In this document: piece after piece, positions 33,097 through 41,886 of the stretch
Position numbering within the stretch: the first letter of the stretch is position 1
How the letters are laid out: the number at the start of each line of letters is the position of its first letter
Assembly: GCA_023436585.1 (NCBI GenBank)
Contig: JAEZIN010000003.1
Location: 1 to 64,000 of the forward strand
From: Bacillota bacterium
Lineage (GTDB): Bacteria > Bacillota > Clostridia > Christensenellales > Aristaeellaceae
Reading direction: 5' to 3'
DNA: 64,000 nucleotides
Position numbers and translations under genes: made by a program
The notes under the pieces: generated by a model
What the model saw: the letters and a program-made list of their open reading frames with translations, nothing else
Databases searched by the model: none
What the model was told of the DNA's origin: nothing

Positions 33097-34119
33097 ATGA
33101 AAAAAAGCATTACCATTAAAGATATTGCAGCCGAGGCCGGTGTCTCGCTGGCCACGGTATCCCGCGTTATCAACAACAGTACCGGCGTAACGGAAGACAA
33201 GCGCAGACGCGTGGAGAAAACCATCAAAAAATTCAATTATCACCCGAATCTTGTGGCGCGCGGGCTGAAAAATGATTCTACCCAGACCATCGCCATGCTG
33301 ATTTCAGACGGCAACAACGAGTACTTTGGACAGATCACCAAAGCGGTTGAAAACGTTATCCGGCCCGACAGATACAATTTGTTTTACTGCAATACCGCCG
33401 CAGAGCAGGATACCGAGGAAAGCTACCTGCGCCTGATGACCGAGCGGCAGGTGGATGGCTTTATCATCAACACCACGGGCCATAACAACGACTATATAAC
33501 ACAGCTCAGCCAGACCGTGCCGGTGATCCTCCTGCACCGCCGCATACCCAATCCCCAGTTCAAGGGCGACTTTCTGGATGCGGATTTTGCCACCACGTCC
33601 TATGATTTGTGCCAACACCTGATTCAAAAAGGGCACAGGCGCATCGGGCTGATTTGCGGCCCTTCCTACTTAAGTTCCCACCGGGACCGGCTGGTCAATA
33701 TACAGCGTGCCCTTAAAACCATAGGCGTTACGATGAAGGAAGGCGATCCCTATTTATTTGAGGGACCCCTTACCAAAGAATTCGGTTATCAAAGCTGCGC
33801 CGCCCTGATGGGCATGCCAAACCCGCCCACCGCGCTGGTCATCTCCCACAGCAATACGACCATTGGCGCGCTGCGCTTCTTTAAGGAAAAAAACATACGT
33901 GTGCCCGAGGACATTTCCTTCGTGAGCCCGTGCGATGTCCAGCTGGCGGATATTCTGTATGTGGAGCCCACCTGCGCACTGCCGGATGCATGGGCGATGG
34001 GCGAGAGATGCGCCCGCATGCTGATGGAACGCATCCGCAACGGCAATGACATGATCAACCGTGAAGCACTGTACACCCCCGCCATTTCCTTTGGGCAAAG
34101 CGTACGTGAAATCAAATGA
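33097..34119 (+). CDS. LacI-family transcriptional regulator
   Basis: A 340-residue repressor. The helix-turn-helix ITIKDIAAEAGVSLATVSRV and hinge helix (PNLVARGLKN) are followed by a sugar-binding-type core from TIAMLISDGNNEYF. It is divergent from the liv-rpiB operon, and matching operators lie in the 290-base gap. LacI members usually sense sugars, nucleosides or sugar phosphates, which supports a carbohydrate-like substrate for the transporter. The leader before it (32987-33096) shows an AAGATAAGGTG ribosome site. A bidirectional terminator follows. Confidence 0.92.
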   Translation: MKKSITIKDIAAEAGVSLATVSRVINNSTGVTEDKRRRVEKTIKKFNYHPNLVARGLKNDSTQTIAMLISDGNNEYFGQITKAVENVIRPDRYNLFYCNTAAEQDTEESYLRLMTERQVDGFIINTTGHNNDYITQLSQTVPVILLHRRIPNPQFKGDFLDADFATTSYDLCQHLIQKGHRRIGLICGPSYLSSHRDRLVNIQRALKTIGVTMKEGDPYLFEGPLTKEFGYQSCAALMGMPNPPTALVISHSNTTIGALRFFKEKNIRVPEDISFVSPCDVQLADILYVEPTCALPDAWAMGERCARMLMERIRNGNDMINREALYTPAISFGQSVREIK

Positions 34120-34140
34120 CATAATAATGCAAGGTATAAG

Positions 34141-34171
34141 AAAGGAGCCTTTATGACGGGCTCCTTTTCTT
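34141..34171 (+). terminator. Bidirectional terminator
   Basis: AAAGGAGCC / GGCTCCTTT with a nine-base loop, then TTCTTT. It lies between convergent genes. Confidence 0.8.
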
Positions 34172-34684
34172 TCATATGCCTATGCCCCGGCCGTCCTCCT
34201 GGTTAAGCCAGGCCATGTATCTTTCCCTGGGATGGCAGGTACGTATGGTGCGGGCGATGGCCTGAAGCTCCTGCGTGGTTTGAAAGGACTGGTACTTGGT
34301 GTACAGTACGCGCAGCGCACTGAGGCTTGGCTGCTGAAGGGAATAACTTTTGAGCATTTCATAATTCACGGAGTAAGGCGACAGAGATTCCATCAAAACG
34401 CCCAATACATCATCTGTCAAAAGCGGAAAATCGGAGGTCCTCATGCGCACCTCTTCCCCGTTGTCCAGAAAGATCCGCATGGTGCCCATGGTCAGCCGCC
34501 GAAGAGACATGAACAAAAAGCTGTCCAACCGCTTGCACAGCTTTTCCAGGTCCTCTTTATAGGGGGCGTAGCTGCGCAGCACGTCGGCTGTCGATTCCGC
34601 CAGCGTCGTGCTTTCCAGCAGATAGGAGCCCACCCATGGGTGCAGCGCCCGGGCCACATCCTGGGTGCGGATGACGGCAGCCAC
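34172..34684 (-). CDS. Uncharacterised 170-residue protein upstream of dnaA
   Basis: A soluble, mainly helical protein with no signal peptide or recognisable motif. It carries an RLDSFLFMSLRRLTMGTMRIF segment and a SLSALRVLYTKYQSFQTTQE helix. The start is a GTG at 34684 with GAGGTGA seven bases upstream. It is divergent from dnaA across the presumed control region of that gene, and ends at the terminator shared with the LacI gene. I do not recognise the family and cannot say more. Confidence 0.6.
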   Translation of the reverse strand: MAAVIRTQDVARALHPWVGSYLLESTTLAESTADVLRSYAPYKEDLEKLCKRLDSFLFMSLRRLTMGTMRIFLDNGEEVRMRTSDFPLLTDDVLGVLMESLSPYSVNYEMLKSYSLQQPSLSALRVLYTKYQSFQTTQELQAIARTIRTCHPRERYMAWLNQEDGRGIGI

Positions 34685-34804
34685 CGTTAAGTCACCTCGC
34701 GCGAAGGATAGCGCTACTTTCTACATACCTTGCCATAAATCCTTGTCGGTTTCAAAAACACCCTATAAAAATCCTGTTTCTAAATTGTTTCCAATTTTCG
34801 CCAA

Positions 34805-35039
34805 TGTGCATAAACATTCATCATTCCTGCTATTTTATCCGAAAACACGTTCGGGACACGCCAGTTCTTGTGGTTTTTAAATGGGACAACCACCATCCCT
34901 AGGAAAAAAGTTTTCAACAGCCGAGACGTCTATGCAACAGAGGCAACTGTGTACAACTCTTGAAAAGGCGGGAGATATCTGGTATTATAGGTTAACGACC
35001 GGAGGAGAGGTGCCGGTTTTCCACAGAAAGTTTTCCACA
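34805..35039 (+). promoter_or_regulatory. dnaA upstream region with DnaA boxes (possible origin part)
   Basis: DnaA-box-like 9-mers: TTATGCACA (minus, 34805-34813), TTGTACACA (minus, 34948-34956), and TTTTCCACA twice on plus (35017-35025, 35031-35039); TTTTCAACA at 34911 is weaker. A promoter TTGAAA-N17-TATTAT lies at 34960-34988 between them, consistent with DnaA autoregulation. AT-rich sequence before the dnaA start could be an unwinding element. Confidence 0.6.
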
Positions 35040-35146
35040 ACTTTCTGGTGTATTTTGTTTTTGTGTATTTTTCCGCATTTTTTCCGTGCCGAGAGCGCGT
35101 ATAATTCTTTGCATAATTTTTATATTTGTACTAAGGGGGCCAGCGG

Positions 35147-36472
35147 ATGAATGTAGCGGAGTTATGGGAAAAGGCATGCCGCTTTTTGCAGGAGGAGATG
35201 AATGAGGTCTCCTACAAAACGTGGATTGCCAGCTCCTTGAAGCCCCTGGAAATAGAAGACAACTGCCTGTATATCGAAGTGGTCACCGATTACATGAAGC
35301 AGATGATCGCCAGCCGGTATGCCATGCTCATCGCCAACGCGGTAAGCCAGGCGGCCGGCCATGCGCTTTCCATAGAAATCATCACCCCCCAGGAATCGGC
35401 CGCCCGCAGGGCCGCAAAAACCGCGCCCGTTTCCCAGGGCTCCAATGTGAGCCTGAATCCCAAATACACCTTTGACACCTTCGTGGTAGGCAGCGGCAAC
35501 CGCTTTGCCCACGCGGCGTCATTGGCTGTGGCGGAAGCCCCCGCGGAGGCATACAACCCGCTGTTCATTTACGGCGGCGTCGGGCTGGGCAAGACCCATC
35601 TGATGCACGCCATCGGCCATTATGTGCAGCAGCAGTACCCGAGCCTGAAGCTTTTATACATTACAAGCGAAAACTTCACCAATGAATTCATCACCGCCAT
35701 ACAGAAGAACAAGAACGCGGAATTTCGCAGCCGCTTCCGCAATGTGGACATACTGATGGTGGACGATATACAGTTTATTGCCAAGCTGGACCGCACGCAA
35801 GAGGAGTTCTTCCACACCTTCAATGCGCTGCACGCCGCCGGCAAGCAGATCATTATGACCAGCGACAAGCCGCCCAAGGACATTGCCAGCCTGGAAGAAA
35901 GGCTCTGCAGCCGCTTTGAGTGGGGGCTCATCGCCGATATACAGCGCCCGGACATTGAGACACGCATCGCGATCCTGCGCAAGAAAGCGGAACGGGAGCA
36001 CATTGCCGTTTCCGACGGCGTGCTGGAGCTGATCGCCCAGCGTATCGACTCCAACATACGGGAGTTGGAAGGGAGCCTCACGCGCCTGGTGGCCTTCTCC
36101 TCGCTGACCGGCAAGCCCATCACCAACGCGCTGGCGGAAGAAGCGCTGCGGGAGGTCTTCGCCCAACGGGAAGTAAGGCGTGTCACCTGCGAGCTCATCC
36201 AGGAAACGGTAGCTGATTATTACAGCATTTCGGTGGCGGATTTGAAAAGCGCCAGGCGCAACCGGGAGGTTACCGTGCCCCGGCAGGTGGCCATGTACCT
36301 GACCCGGGAGATCGTAGGGCTGTCGCTGCCGCGTATCGGGGAAAGCTTTGGCGGCCGCGACCATACCACGGTGATGCACAGCTGTGAAAAGGTGCAGGAC
36401 ATTATAAAGGACAACCCCGACTTTTTAAGCCAGATGGACGATATAAGACGGCTTATCAAGGACGGCAAGTGA
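35147..36472 (+). CDS. dnaA: Chromosomal replication initiator DnaA
   Basis: A 441-residue DnaA. Domain I (1-80) starts MNVAELWEKACRFLQEEMNE. A short linker precedes the AAA+ domain, with Walker A GGVGLGKTH (about residue 144), Walker B ILMVDDIQFI and the sensor motif MTSDKPP. Domain IV carries the DnaA-box-binding helix with the signature GRDHTTVMHSCEKV. It opens the replication origin and acts as a regulator. The start has AAGGGGG seven bases upstream. The usual neighbours dnaN, recF and gyrB are absent; an M16 peptidase gene follows 19 bases later. Confidence 0.97.
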   Translation: MNVAELWEKACRFLQEEMNEVSYKTWIASSLKPLEIEDNCLYIEVVTDYMKQMIASRYAMLIANAVSQAAGHALSIEIITPQESAARRAAKTAPVSQGSNVSLNPKYTFDTFVVGSGNRFAHAASLAVAEAPAEAYNPLFIYGGVGLGKTHLMHAIGHYVQQQYPSLKLLYITSENFTNEFITAIQKNKNAEFRSRFRNVDILMVDDIQFIAKLDRTQEEFFHTFNALHAAGKQIIMTSDKPPKDIASLEERLCSRFEWGLIADIQRPDIETRIAILRKKAEREHIAVSDGVLELIAQRIDSNIRELEGSLTRLVAFSSLTGKPITNALAEEALREVFAQREVRRVTCELIQETVADYYSISVADLKSARRNREVTVPRQVAMYLTREIVGLSLPRIGESFGGRDHTTVMHSCEKVQDIIKDNPDFLSQMDDIRRLIKDGK

Positions 36473-36491
36473 CGATGAAGGAGGGGCAGCC

Positions 36492-37778
36492 ATGGCGGCC
36501 TATCAGGAGTTCCGGTTGGACAACGGCCTTCAAATTTCCGCCTATCAGCTTCCCCATCTGCACTCCCTGGAGATAGGTGTGTATTTCAAGGGCGGATCGC
36601 TGTATGAAAACAGGAGCAACCAGGGGATATCCCACCTGCTGGAGCACCTCTGCTACCGCAACCTGAATGGCCTAACCCAGGAGCAGCTCTATCGGAGGCT
36701 GGATGCCATGGGTGCGGTGATGCACGGCGTTACCGAGCAAAACGTGATCATGTTTCACCTGAATGTATCTCCCCGCTTCTTTGACGACGCCTTTGATATC
36801 ATGTCGCGCCTGTTTGCCCCCGGAAAGTGGACCGAAGAGGAAATTGCTTCGGAAAAGCAGGTGGTGCTCCGGCAGATCGAAAACGAAGAGCCGAATTTTC
36901 TATGGGATATGGCCGCCAGGTATTGGAGAACAAGCGCCGGCGCATTCCCCGTGATGGGCACCACAAACAGCGTGAAGGCCATGACGGCGGATCTGATCCA
37001 CCGGTGGAAGCGGAAGCTATTCAGACCATCCAACGCCTGTTTCGTGCTGACTGGGAATTTCTCCGACGGCATGCTGAAAAAGGCGGTGGAGGTGCTGGGG
37101 GAACTGCCCGATGCGCTTAAGGCTCCGCTGGAGCAGCCCGCGCCTATGAACTTTTGCGCGCGGGATGAAAGCAGCGACGAATTGTTCAATGCCGACTACA
37201 ATCTGGCGCAGGTGCTGCTTTATTTTGACATTGATTCCAACCTTGTTTTCCCCACCAGCGCTGAAATGCTCAGCTATATGACGGGGGACGGGCTCAGCTC
37301 CTCGCTTTTTTTTGAGATGCGGGAAAAGCGCGCCATCGTGGACGATATCAGCTCAGAGGTAGTGCCGGTAGGCCCCTACAGCCGCTTCGCCATCGATTAC
37401 GAAGTCTCCCATGACCGGCTTGCGGAAAGCCTGGAGCTTGTTTTTTCCATACTGGCACGGCAGCGCAGGTTTATCAGCCAGGAGCAGATGGACAGGACAA
37501 GGGTGTATTTTACCGAATATGAAATGATGATTCTGGACAGAGCGGTCACCATGAACGAGCGGCTGGGCTACTCCTGGCTCAGCGGCAATACGGATGGATG
37601 CGACGTAGATGTAAGAATGCGCCTGCACGGCGACCTGACGGCGGATAACATACAGGATGCCGCCCAGGCCATCTTCCGGCCGGAAACGCTTTGCTGCCTG
37701 ATAGAGAAAAACCCGAAAAAAGTGAAGGCTGCCCAATTGCATGAAACACTGAAAAAGTGCAGGGAACTGCTTAGGTAA
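36492..37778 (+). CDS. M16-family zinc peptidase-like protein
   Basis: A 428-residue pitrilysin-family protein. The inverted zinc motif HxxEH is intact (HLLEH, about residues 50-54), with the distal Glu in the ENEEPN segment. The second, inactive-type lobe follows from about residue 220. Such proteins occur in Firmicutes as insulinase-like peptidases or as processing factors for peptides, for example with PqqF-like or YmfFH pairs. No second M16 gene is adjacent. GAAGGAGGGG precedes the ATG. It lies close behind dnaA and is probably co-transcribed with it, which is unusual. It converges with the L,D-transpeptidase gene six bases away. Confidence 0.85.
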   Translation: MAAYQEFRLDNGLQISAYQLPHLHSLEIGVYFKGGSLYENRSNQGISHLLEHLCYRNLNGLTQEQLYRRLDAMGAVMHGVTEQNVIMFHLNVSPRFFDDAFDIMSRLFAPGKWTEEEIASEKQVVLRQIENEEPNFLWDMAARYWRTSAGAFPVMGTTNSVKAMTADLIHRWKRKLFRPSNACFVLTGNFSDGMLKKAVEVLGELPDALKAPLEQPAPMNFCARDESSDELFNADYNLAQVLLYFDIDSNLVFPTSAEMLSYMTGDGLSSSLFFEMREKRAIVDDISSEVVPVGPYSRFAIDYEVSHDRLAESLELVFSILARQRRFISQEQMDRTRVYFTEYEMMILDRAVTMNERLGYSWLSGNTDGCDVDVRMRLHGDLTADNIQDAAQAIFRPETLCCLIEKNPKKVKAAQLHETLKKCRELLR

Positions 37779-37784
37779 TACCGG

Positions 37785-38246
37785 CTATGGCAGGATCACC
37801 ACTTCATCTCTTTCCTCCATGAGAGGAAAGAGTTTTTTCATATCTTTATCATTCAGGGCCATGCAGCCGGCCGTCCAGTCGCTTGCGCCGCCGCCGTGCA
37901 GGTAAATTTCCCCGCCCATCTTCGTGCCCCACGGCGGCCTTCTCCCCTCCCGGCAGGCAGACACGATGGCTTCCTTTTCCTGAAAAGAAATGCTTCCCTG
38001 GGCAAAGGCGGCCTCCGCGTCCAAACCGTTGGGGTAATTGATGCCAAGCGCCATGCCGTACTTGCCCGTTTCCCGCTTGAGGCAAATAAAGTATTGTCCC
38101 TCCGGTGTTTTGCCGTCGCCCTCCCTTTCCTTTTTTCCAACCGGCGAAAAGCCCAGGCCCACGGGGCAGGAAAGGACTTCCGTCCCCTTGTCATCAAAGA
38201 GGGTTAGGCACCTTTCCTTTTTGTACACCATCAGCCGTTTCCCCAT
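37785..38246 (-). CDS. L,D-transpeptidase (YkuD family) protein
   Basis: A 153-residue YkuD/ErfK-fold protein. The catalytic signature reads HGGGASDWTAGCMAL (His about 117, Cys about 128), matching HGxx-SxGCxx; the small residue normally before GC is Ala rather than Ser or His. No signal peptide is visible, so it may act in the cytoplasm or be exported by other means. Members cross-link peptidoglycan or act as carboxypeptidases. The start is uncertain: ATG at 38246 overlaps a TATAAT-like sequence, and ATG at 38231 is an alternative. Confidence 0.8.
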   Translation of the reverse strand: MGKRLMVYKKERCLTLFDDKGTEVLSCPVGLGFSPVGKKEREGDGKTPEGQYFICLKRETGKYGMALGINYPNGLDAEAAFAQGSISFQEKEAIVSACREGRRPPWGTKMGGEIYLHGGGASDWTAGCMALNDKDMKKLFPLMEERDEVVILP

Positions 38247-38653
38247 TATACTATGTTCCGTCCAATCTCAAAGGGATTCCTCATTTTATTGTAGCACCTT
38301 GCTCATTCTGTCCACAAGACTACCGTCATCAAGAAGAATCCATGCTGCACTATTTAAGTCGTCTATCATTGCCTTTTTCCATCAAAGCAGTTTCCCGGGA
38401 AGGGGTCCGGGGCGGGCGGCTTTTTCAAATGGCGCTTTCCCCGGCATTTTTCCGCATTCTTTCCCCATTTCCTTCACGGCCAGTGATTCCCATACATTTT
38501 GATGAAACAAACAATACAGCATCGTCGTCCTATAAAAGCGTAACGGCAAAATGCAATACGGCAAAAAAGCAAGAGGCGCTTCCCCTTGCCGGCGGGCTTC
38601 AGTTTGTCAGAACATGAACAAACTGTAACTTTTCAAAATCGTGTACCTTTTGC
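38247..38653 (+). other. Gene-free stretch
   Basis: About 400 bases with overlapping open frames in two phases but no ribosome site, motif or strong hairpin. I see nothing supportable here. Confidence 0.5.
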
Positions 38654-38682
38654 TTGCAGTAGCGCATGGCCTGTGCCATAAT
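38654..38682 (+). promoter_or_regulatory. Promoter of the PrsA-like gene
   Basis: TTGCAG (38654-38659), 17-base spacer, CATAAT (38677-38682). A perfect 16-base palindrome CCGGCGCCGGCGCCGG follows in the leader. Confidence 0.65.
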
Positions 38683-38736
38683 AAATCTAATATACCGGCG
38701 CCGGCGCCGGACACAAAGAAAGGAAATAGTGATTCC

Positions 38737-40203
38737 ATGAAGAAATCTACCCGTTTTTTTGCGCTCTGCCTGGCGCTGACCATGTGTGCGACCATGGCTA
38801 TGACCGGAGCCCTGGGCGAAGTTCCCCAGCCCACCGATCAAGCCGCGGCCGTTGTGGAAACGACTGAAGCACCCGCGGAGGCAACTGCCGTTCCGCCCAC
38901 TCCGGGCCCGGACGATGTGATGGCGACAGTGAACGGCGAGACGGTCACCTTTGCCAAGCTGCAGGAAGCCTACAGCAATCTGTACTATCAGATTTCCAGC
39001 CAGGGATATGACTTGACGGGCCAGGAAGCCCTCCTTCAGTCCATGGCCATGGATAACGTAGTCTCTGAAATACTGTTTAGGCAAAAGGCCGCAGAATTCA
39101 AAATTGACCAGTTTACAGCGGAAGAAGATGCCGCTTTTAAGGCCGAAGCCGAGACCACCTGGAACACCTACCTGGATCAGCAGGCTTCCTCCTACCTGAC
39201 CAGCGCAACCCCCACGGACGAGGAAAAGGCGAATGCCCGCAAGCAGGCGGAAGATTATTTCTTGCAGATGGGCTACTCCACGGAAAAGGCCATGGAAGAG
39301 CTGATTACATATTATAAAGACCAAAAGATACAGGAGCGGATGGTCGAACTGCTGACCAAGGACAATGCCGCCCTGACGGATGCGGATATTCAGACCGAAT
39401 ACCAGACCCGCGTCGATGCGGACAAGGCCTCCTTCAGCGAAGACGTCATGAACTATATCTATGCCGCCGAATACACCGGCCAGCAGGTATGGTACACCCC
39501 GGAAGGCATCCGCGGCATTACCCACATCCTGCTTGCCGTGGATCAAACGCTGCTGGACAACTACAATGCCATTCAGGCCCAGTTGGAAGAGCAGGCTTCA
39601 GAAGAAGCAGCCGAGACGACGGCGGAAGCAACCGCTACCCCCGATCCGGCGATCACTCCTGATCCCGCAGCCACTGCTACCCCCGCTCCTGTGACTGAGG
39701 CTGATTTGGAAGCTGCGAAGAACGCCATCCTGGATTCCATTAAGGACAAGACGGAAGCCATCAAAACCAGGTACGCTGCCGGCGAAGATTTCAGCGCCCT
39801 GATCGCGGAATTCGGCACGGACCCCGGCATGACCGAGGAACCCTTCAAAACCGAAGGCTACAGCGTTCTTGCCAATTCCATTGGCTTCTATCCCGTTTTT
39901 GTTCAAGCCGCGTTTTCTCCTGAGATGCAAAAGATCGGCGACCTGAGCCTGCCTGTGGTATCCACCAAGGGCGTGCATATCCTCCGCTACACCAGGGATG
40001 TTCCCAGCGGCCCCGTGGAATTGACGGAAGCGCTCAAAACCACCCTGCGCACCGAACTGGAGCAGACCCGCAAGAGCGACGCCTTGCCCAAGGCCCTGGA
40101 AGAGTGGAAAGCCGCCGCGAGCATTGTCTATACCCAGCAGGAAAGCACCGAAGCGCCTGTGACGGAGTCCACTCAGGAGCCTACGCCGACCCCTGCCCCG
40201 TAA
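38737..40203 (+). CDS. Exported parvulin-type foldase (PrsA/SurA-like)
   Basis: A 488-residue exported protein. The signal peptide (MKKSTRFFALCLALTMC...ALG-E) lacks a lipobox although PrsA is normally a lipoprotein. A SurA-N/trigger-like helical domain spans about residues 60-260 (ATVNGETVTFAKLQEAY). A parvulin domain follows from GIRGITHILLAV, but it is interrupted by a low-complexity Ala/Thr/Pro insert (about residues 300-328) and resumes through KGVHILRYTRD. The C-terminus is another Pro/Thr/Glu tail. It likely assists folding of exported proteins. The start follows AAAGGA at rather long spacing. A terminator follows. Confidence 0.8.
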   Translation: MKKSTRFFALCLALTMCATMAMTGALGEVPQPTDQAAAVVETTEAPAEATAVPPTPGPDDVMATVNGETVTFAKLQEAYSNLYYQISSQGYDLTGQEALLQSMAMDNVVSEILFRQKAAEFKIDQFTAEEDAAFKAEAETTWNTYLDQQASSYLTSATPTDEEKANARKQAEDYFLQMGYSTEKAMEELITYYKDQKIQERMVELLTKDNAALTDADIQTEYQTRVDADKASFSEDVMNYIYAAEYTGQQVWYTPEGIRGITHILLAVDQTLLDNYNAIQAQLEEQASEEAAETTAEATATPDPAITPDPAATATPAPVTEADLEAAKNAILDSIKDKTEAIKTRYAAGEDFSALIAEFGTDPGMTEEPFKTEGYSVLANSIGFYPVFVQAAFSPEMQKIGDLSLPVVSTKGVHILRYTRDVPSGPVELTEALKTTLRTELEQTRKSDALPKALEEWKAAASIVYTQQESTEAPVTESTQEPTPTPAP

Positions 40204-40236
40204 AGTATTGGAAACCAATATAATCCCGTGCATTAA

Positions 40237-40279
40237 AAGCCGCCCGTTCCGGGATTTTCCCCGGAAGGGCGGCTTGTTT
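40237..40279 (+). terminator. Terminator after the PrsA-like gene
   Basis: AAGCCGCCCGTTCCGGG pairs with CCCGGAAGGGCGGCTT (one bulge), followed by GTTTT. Confidence 0.85.
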
Positions 40280-40302
40280 TCACCGGTCAACAATGATACA
40301 AT
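40274..40302 (+). promoter_or_regulatory. Promoter of the ZnuA-like gene
   Basis: TTGTTT (40274-40279), 17-base spacer, TACAAT (40297-40302); the -35 lies in the T-run of the preceding terminator. Confidence 0.65.
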
Positions 40303-40335
40303 GGGCACGAATCCTGGAAAACAAGGTGATTGATG

Positions 40336-41256
40336 ATGAAAAAAATGCTGCTGTACGCGCTGGCAACGGCGCTGATGCTCTCTTTTCCCACCGCGACGGC
40401 ACAGGAAAAGACTGTGGTTACTTCCTTCTACCCTGTATATATTCTCACAAGGAACCTGACGGCCGGCATTGACGGCTTGCAGGTTGTAAACCTGGCCGCG
40501 CCGGACACCGGCTGCCTGCACGATTATCAGCTTCTTACAGGCGATATGCGCACCCTGGCAAAGGCCAATGCGCTGCTCATCAACGGCGCGGGGATGGAAA
40601 GCTATCTGAACACGGTGGCCGCCCAGTTTCCGGACCTTCAAGTGGTGGACGCCTCCCGGGGCATTGCACTGCTGGACAGTGAAGGCAAAAATGAGCATGC
40701 GCATGAAGAGGGCGAAGATGCCCACGGTCATGAGGATAACGCCCATATCTGGCTGGATGCTTTAAACGCGAAGAAGATGGTGGAAAACCTGAGCGCCGGG
40801 CTTCAAAATGCCTTTCCTGAATATAAGGATGCCCTGATGCAAAATGAGGCGGCTTATATACAGCGGCTGGATTCCCTGGATTTGGAGTTGAAATTGGGCC
40901 TCGCGGATCTTGCGCAAAAAGAGATTATCACCTTTCATGAGGCGTTTCCCTACTTCGCCAAGGCTTATGGGCTGCATGTGGCCGCCGTGGTGTTAAGGGA
41001 ACCGGGGGAGGCGCTGAGCCCAGCCCAGCTGGCCGAACTTACGAAGCTGGTGCGGGACCTGGGTGCGCCGCCGCTGTTCACCGAGCCGCAGTATCCCGAT
41101 CTGGCCGCCAGGACGCTGGCGGCGGAAACAGGCGCGAAGGTATATGAACTGGACCCGCTGGTCACCGGCCCCCTGGATGATTCGGCACTGACCGCCTACG
41201 AGGACGGAATGCGCAAAAACATGCAGGTATTGCAGCAATCCCTGGGGGACAAATGA
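40336..41256 (+). CDS. Zinc/manganese-binding protein of ZnuA type
   Basis: A 306-residue cluster A-I metal-binding protein. After a signal peptide (MKKMLLYALATALMLSFPTA), with no lipobox Cys, come TSFYPVYILT and a His/Asp/Glu-rich loop EHAHEEGEDAHGHEDNAHIW (about residues 118-137). That loop supplies a metal-sampling site, as in ZnuA. Later ligands are His in FHEAFPYFAKAYGL and Glu/Asp in FTEPQYPD and ELDPL. No permease or ATPase gene is adjacent, so it must use a transporter encoded elsewhere. The start at 40336 is best spaced from AAGGTG. The rdgB-like gene overlaps its stop (ATGA). Confidence 0.87.
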   Translation: MKKMLLYALATALMLSFPTATAQEKTVVTSFYPVYILTRNLTAGIDGLQVVNLAAPDTGCLHDYQLLTGDMRTLAKANALLINGAGMESYLNTVAAQFPDLQVVDASRGIALLDSEGKNEHAHEEGEDAHGHEDNAHIWLDALNAKKMVENLSAGLQNAFPEYKDALMQNEAAYIQRLDSLDLELKLGLADLAQKEIITFHEAFPYFAKAYGLHVAAVVLREPGEALSPAQLAELTKLVRDLGAPPLFTEPQYPDLAARTLAAETGAKVYELDPLVTGPLDDSALTAYEDGMRKNMQVLQQSLGDK

Positions 41257-41870
41257 TGCTGCGCCTTTTGTACGGTACCGGCAATCCGGCCAAGCTCCAG
41301 GCCATGCAGGAATGGCTGAAGGGCCTGCCCATTGCCATCGGCAAGCTGGAGGAAAACGCGCCCGATGTCCCGGAGGATGGAAGTACGGTACTGGAGAACG
41401 CCAGGAAAAAGGCCGTAGGCTACTATAGCGCATACCGGTGTCCCGTCTTTTCTTGCGATTCGGGCCTTGTTTTATCCGGCGTTCCGGAGGATAAAAATCC
41501 AGGCGTCCACGCGCGTAGGCCCGGGGGAAAGCCCCTTGATGACGAGGAGATGATCGCCTATTATATCGGCCTGGTGCGGGAACACGGCCAGAACGGATTC
41601 CTGAAGGCAAAGTATCAAAACGCCATCTGCCTGGTGCTTGACGATGGCAGAATGTTGGAATACGACGGGGAAGACATATGCTCCGATATGTTTCTGCTAT
41701 CGGACAAGCCTCACCCCATGAGAACGCCGGGTTGGCCGCTGGATTCACTGTCGGTATCCTTGGAAACGGGAAAACACTGGTTTAACATGACGGAGGAAGA
41801 GCGGCTTGCAAGCCACAAGGACTTGCGCCCCGGTTTTGTGAACTTCTTTTTAAAGGCACTCAATCTATAA
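41253..41870 (+). CDS. rdgB: Non-canonical purine NTP pyrophosphatase (RdgB/Ham1 family)
   Basis: A 205-residue Ham1-family protein. The N-terminal phosphate loop GTGNPAKLQAM (usually T/S-x-N-x-x-K) and FSCDSGLVL carry the catalytic Lys and Asp. NPGVHARR matches the PGxxSAR segment with His for Ser, and the late K/R cluster is replaced by RTPGWPLDS. It would hydrolyse ITP/dITP/XTP to clean the nucleotide pool. The His change and divergent C-terminus make substrate preference uncertain. It overlaps the ZnuA-like gene by four bases. Confidence 0.8.
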   Translation: MMLRLLYGTGNPAKLQAMQEWLKGLPIAIGKLEENAPDVPEDGSTVLENARKKAVGYYSAYRCPVFSCDSGLVLSGVPEDKNPGVHARRPGGKPLDDEEMIAYYIGLVREHGQNGFLKAKYQNAICLVLDDGRMLEYDGEDICSDMFLLSDKPHPMRTPGWPLDSLSVSLETGKHWFNMTEEERLASHKDLRPGFVNFFLKALNL

Positions 41871-41886
41871 AAAGAGGGAAACGCCT

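Noticed and set aside
38038..38617. Overlapping plus-strand frames of 154 and 170 codons after the L,D-transpeptidase gene
   Set aside because: Ser/Pro/Phe-rich translations without start signals; the first part is antisense to the transpeptidase gene.
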